DNA of 30,911 bases from a virus: IMG/VR virus record IMGVR_UViG_3300006802_000332, positions 1 to 30,911 of that record; one strand, written 5' to 3'. This document shows, piece by piece, positions 29,369 through 30,911 of the stretch. The position numbers and the translations under genes are program-made. Positions within the stretch are counted from its first letter, which is position 1. Every line of letters begins with the position of its first letter. The notes below the pieces were generated by a model that was not told the DNA's origin, did not search any database, and saw only the letters and a program-made list of their open reading frames with translations.

Positions 29369-30911
29369 TGGAGAAGAACATGTTTGGATCACTCACCCAC
29401 AACGACAGCGAGAAGCTGCCGTTCGTGCTCCAGAGCCCGGTTGATGGCTTGATCTTCGACTGGGTCAAGGTCGTCGTGCCCAAGGTCTACATGGAGACCT
29501 ACGGCGAAAACCTGATGTTCGAGACCAAGGACGGCCGCTGGCTGCCCGCGATCAAGCATCGGGACAAGGGACACCACGGAGCCAGCTATAACGTCTGCTG
29601 CCCGTTCCCAGGTGACACCGTCACCGGCACGTTCCGGGACAACAAGCTGCTGATCCCGACGAAGCTGGGACTACATCCAAGCATCGTCCATGAGCCCTAC
29701 GTCATCGGCATTCCGAAGCTGGGCATGGAGGTCGTCCAGGATAGCCCAGCAGAGCAGGTCATCCGCTACGTCTTCGGCAACCAGCGCGAAACGGTCATCG
29801 TCTACGCACGGATCAAGTCGATGCACCCGGTCGTTGACTATGGCATCCGCTGGTCACGTCGCATGGATGATGGCTGGCTGCCGAGCGTGGTTATCGACGG
29901 AGCTGAGCGCGTGTGCATCGTGCCTGGACACAACTGGGACGACGTGCAGGTTGCAGGCAACTGCGTGAAGGGACCGAGCGTCGTCGATGCACGCTGCGCC
30001 CCAACCATCTGGGTCCGAGCCACGTTCCCAGCCGTCGGCGAAGAGCACATCATCGACCAGCAGCTTCGGGAGACGGTCAGCCATCAGTGGCCGGTTGGCG
30101 TCTACACGCAGTATGCACAGGCTTACGCCGATGGCGCAGATCTCGGCGAACCAGAAGCCCTGCATTTCGAAGGCGGCGGTGCTCGCTGGCTGACGCTTGG
30201 CAACATCCCGGCGCACGAAAGCTACTACTCGTCCACTAGCGGGCCGGGCATCTACGACAAGCGCATCGGGGCACAGGCGCTGTCAGCCAACCAAGCAGGC
30301 ACGCAACGGTTCGGTTGCGCTATCGGTGCTCTGTCCGCGTTCGATGATCCGATCCGCGCAGAGCAGATCTACCGGCAGATGGCTGGAGACGAGGAGCTTC
30401 GGCCGATCCACTACTATGAGCTGGACGGACAGCCGCTGCGAGCCGTCAACAGGCAGGCGCTCCGGACTCACAACCGCCGCATCGACTGGCGCAACACCAA
30501 GGACAAGCTCTGGTTCGAGCAACAGCCGCCGCGTGTCACGACCGCATCCAAGCGGACAACCGATGACGAGCAGCACATGGATGAACTCGGCATCGACGCC
30601 TACTTGGCGCTGTTCGATGACCCGGCGCTAGAAGAAACCCGGCGCATGATGATCCAACTGGATGCGCTGGACACGCAACTGATGAACGGCAAGGTCAACT
30701 CCGCTGCACGCGGGGTCGGCAGGCCACTTCTGAGCTTTGCAAACGCTGCTTGGCTGTTCGCTGGTGATCCCGATGGTGATCTGGCGCAGCTTCTCTGCAA
30801 GCTGACCGTGCAGGCTCTGGCGAACAACTGGGAGGGCAGGCTTGTCCCGATCACGAAGCAGATTCGGCCGGTGGCGACGATCAAGGGCAATGCGTCTTGG
30901 AACCTGCGGCA
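29368..30911 (+). CDS. Large protein of unknown function, runs off the right edge
   Basis: An open frame of 514 codons with no stop to the window end. It starts at ATG 29368 (MEKNMFGSLTHNDSEKLPFV) in a TGATG overlap with the preceding gene; ATG 29380 is an alternative. The first ~230 residues are beta-rich and contain two similar stretches (ETKDGRWLPAIKH and RRMDDGWLPSVV), suggesting an internal duplication. Later parts include RWLTLGNIPAHESYYSSTSG and a more helical, charged section with FDDPALEETRRMMIQLDALD. No signal peptide, membrane segment, Walker motif or nuclease motif is seen. I do not recognise the family. Codon use matches the phage late genes. Confidence 0.75.
   Translation, partial: MEKNMFGSLTHNDSEKLPFVLQSPVDGLIFDWVKVVVPKVYMETYGENLMFETKDGRWLPAIKHRDKGHHGASYNVCCPFPGDTVTGTFRDNKLLIPTKLGLHPSIVHEPYVIGIPKLGMEVVQDSPAEQVIRYVFGNQRETVIVYARIKSMHPVVDYGIRWSRRMDDGWLPSVVIDGAERVCIVPGHNWDDVQVAGNCVKGPSVVDARCAPTIWVRATFPAVGEEHIIDQQLRETVSHQWPVGVYTQYAQAYADGADLGEPEALHFEGGGARWLTLGNIPAHESYYSSTSGPGIYDKRIGAQALSANQAGTQRFGCAIGALSAFDDPIRAEQIYRQMAGDEELRPIHYYELDGQPLRAVNRQALRTHNRRIDWRNTKDKLWFEQQPPRVTTASKRTTDDEQHMDELGIDAYLALFDDPALEETRRMMIQLDALDTQLMNGKVNSAARGVGRPLLSFANAAWLFAGDPDGDLAQLLCKLTVQALANNWEGRLVPITKQIRPVATIKGNASWNLR

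Noticed and set aside
1-30911. tRNA genes, CRISPR arrays and insertion sequences
   Set aside because: No cloverleaf with a GGTTCRAAYCC-type arm, no regularly spaced repeats and no transposase motif were seen on reading both strands; weak or degenerate cases could be missed without a program.

Overview
The window is a piece of a tailed double-stranded DNA phage with a short-tail (podovirus) plan, from a moderately GC-rich Gram-negative host. The host type is inferred from an inner- plus outer-membrane spanin pair. The capsid end resembles Bordetella phage BPP-1 (major capsid protein followed by a Bbp16-like cement protein). The tail and ejection proteins follow the T7 order: gp11-like adaptor, gp12-like nozzle, gp14-, gp15- and gp16-like internal proteins, then a gp17-type fibre. 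No terminase, portal, polymerase, integrase, tRNA, CRISPR array or insertion sequence is visible; the window is cut inside the capsid gene on the left and inside a large unknown gene on the right.

Layout. (1) 1-20299, rightward late genes: capsid C-terminus, cement protein, small AT-hook-like protein, adaptor, nozzle, two internal virion proteins, a 2851-residue polyvalent protein in the gp16 position, a 1250-residue fibre with a C-terminal SGNH-hydrolase domain, then a lysis cluster (TM/coiled-coil protein, holin candidate, i-spanin, nested o-spanin lipoprotein). The block ends at a strong intrinsic terminator (20346-20386). No endolysin gene is evident. (2) 24021-20384, leftward: YqaJ/lambda-type exonuclease, RecT annealing protein, two helix-turn-helix proteins, small proteins and a C5 cytosine methyltransferase whose DNA is also open in the +1 frame. 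(3) 24142 to the right edge, rightward: RusA resolvase, SSB, two zinc-binding proteins, MazG-like pyrophosphohydrolase, a PAPS-reductase-like PP-loop protein, a PD-(D/E)XK-like nuclease, a structured 413-base non-coding stretch, then five genes of unknown function, the last running off the edge.

How it works together. The late block builds the shell, the short tail and the internal proteins ejected into the cell, and supplies lysis functions. The leftward and rightward middle blocks diverge from a 120-base control region and together give an exonuclease/annealase/SSB/resolvase recombination set plus DNA methylation and nucleotide handling. Many junctions are ATGA, TGATG or TAATG overlaps, implying translational coupling.

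Most unusual items: the giant polyvalent protein with several ADP-ribosyltransferase-like modules and a zincin motif; a small repeated beta module shared by nozzle and fibre that appears to interrupt the LamG-like and SGNH domains; two-frame coding signals in the methyltransferase gene; a hairpin sitting exactly between a Shine-Dalgarno and the mazG start; and the structured intergenic region at 27339-27751.
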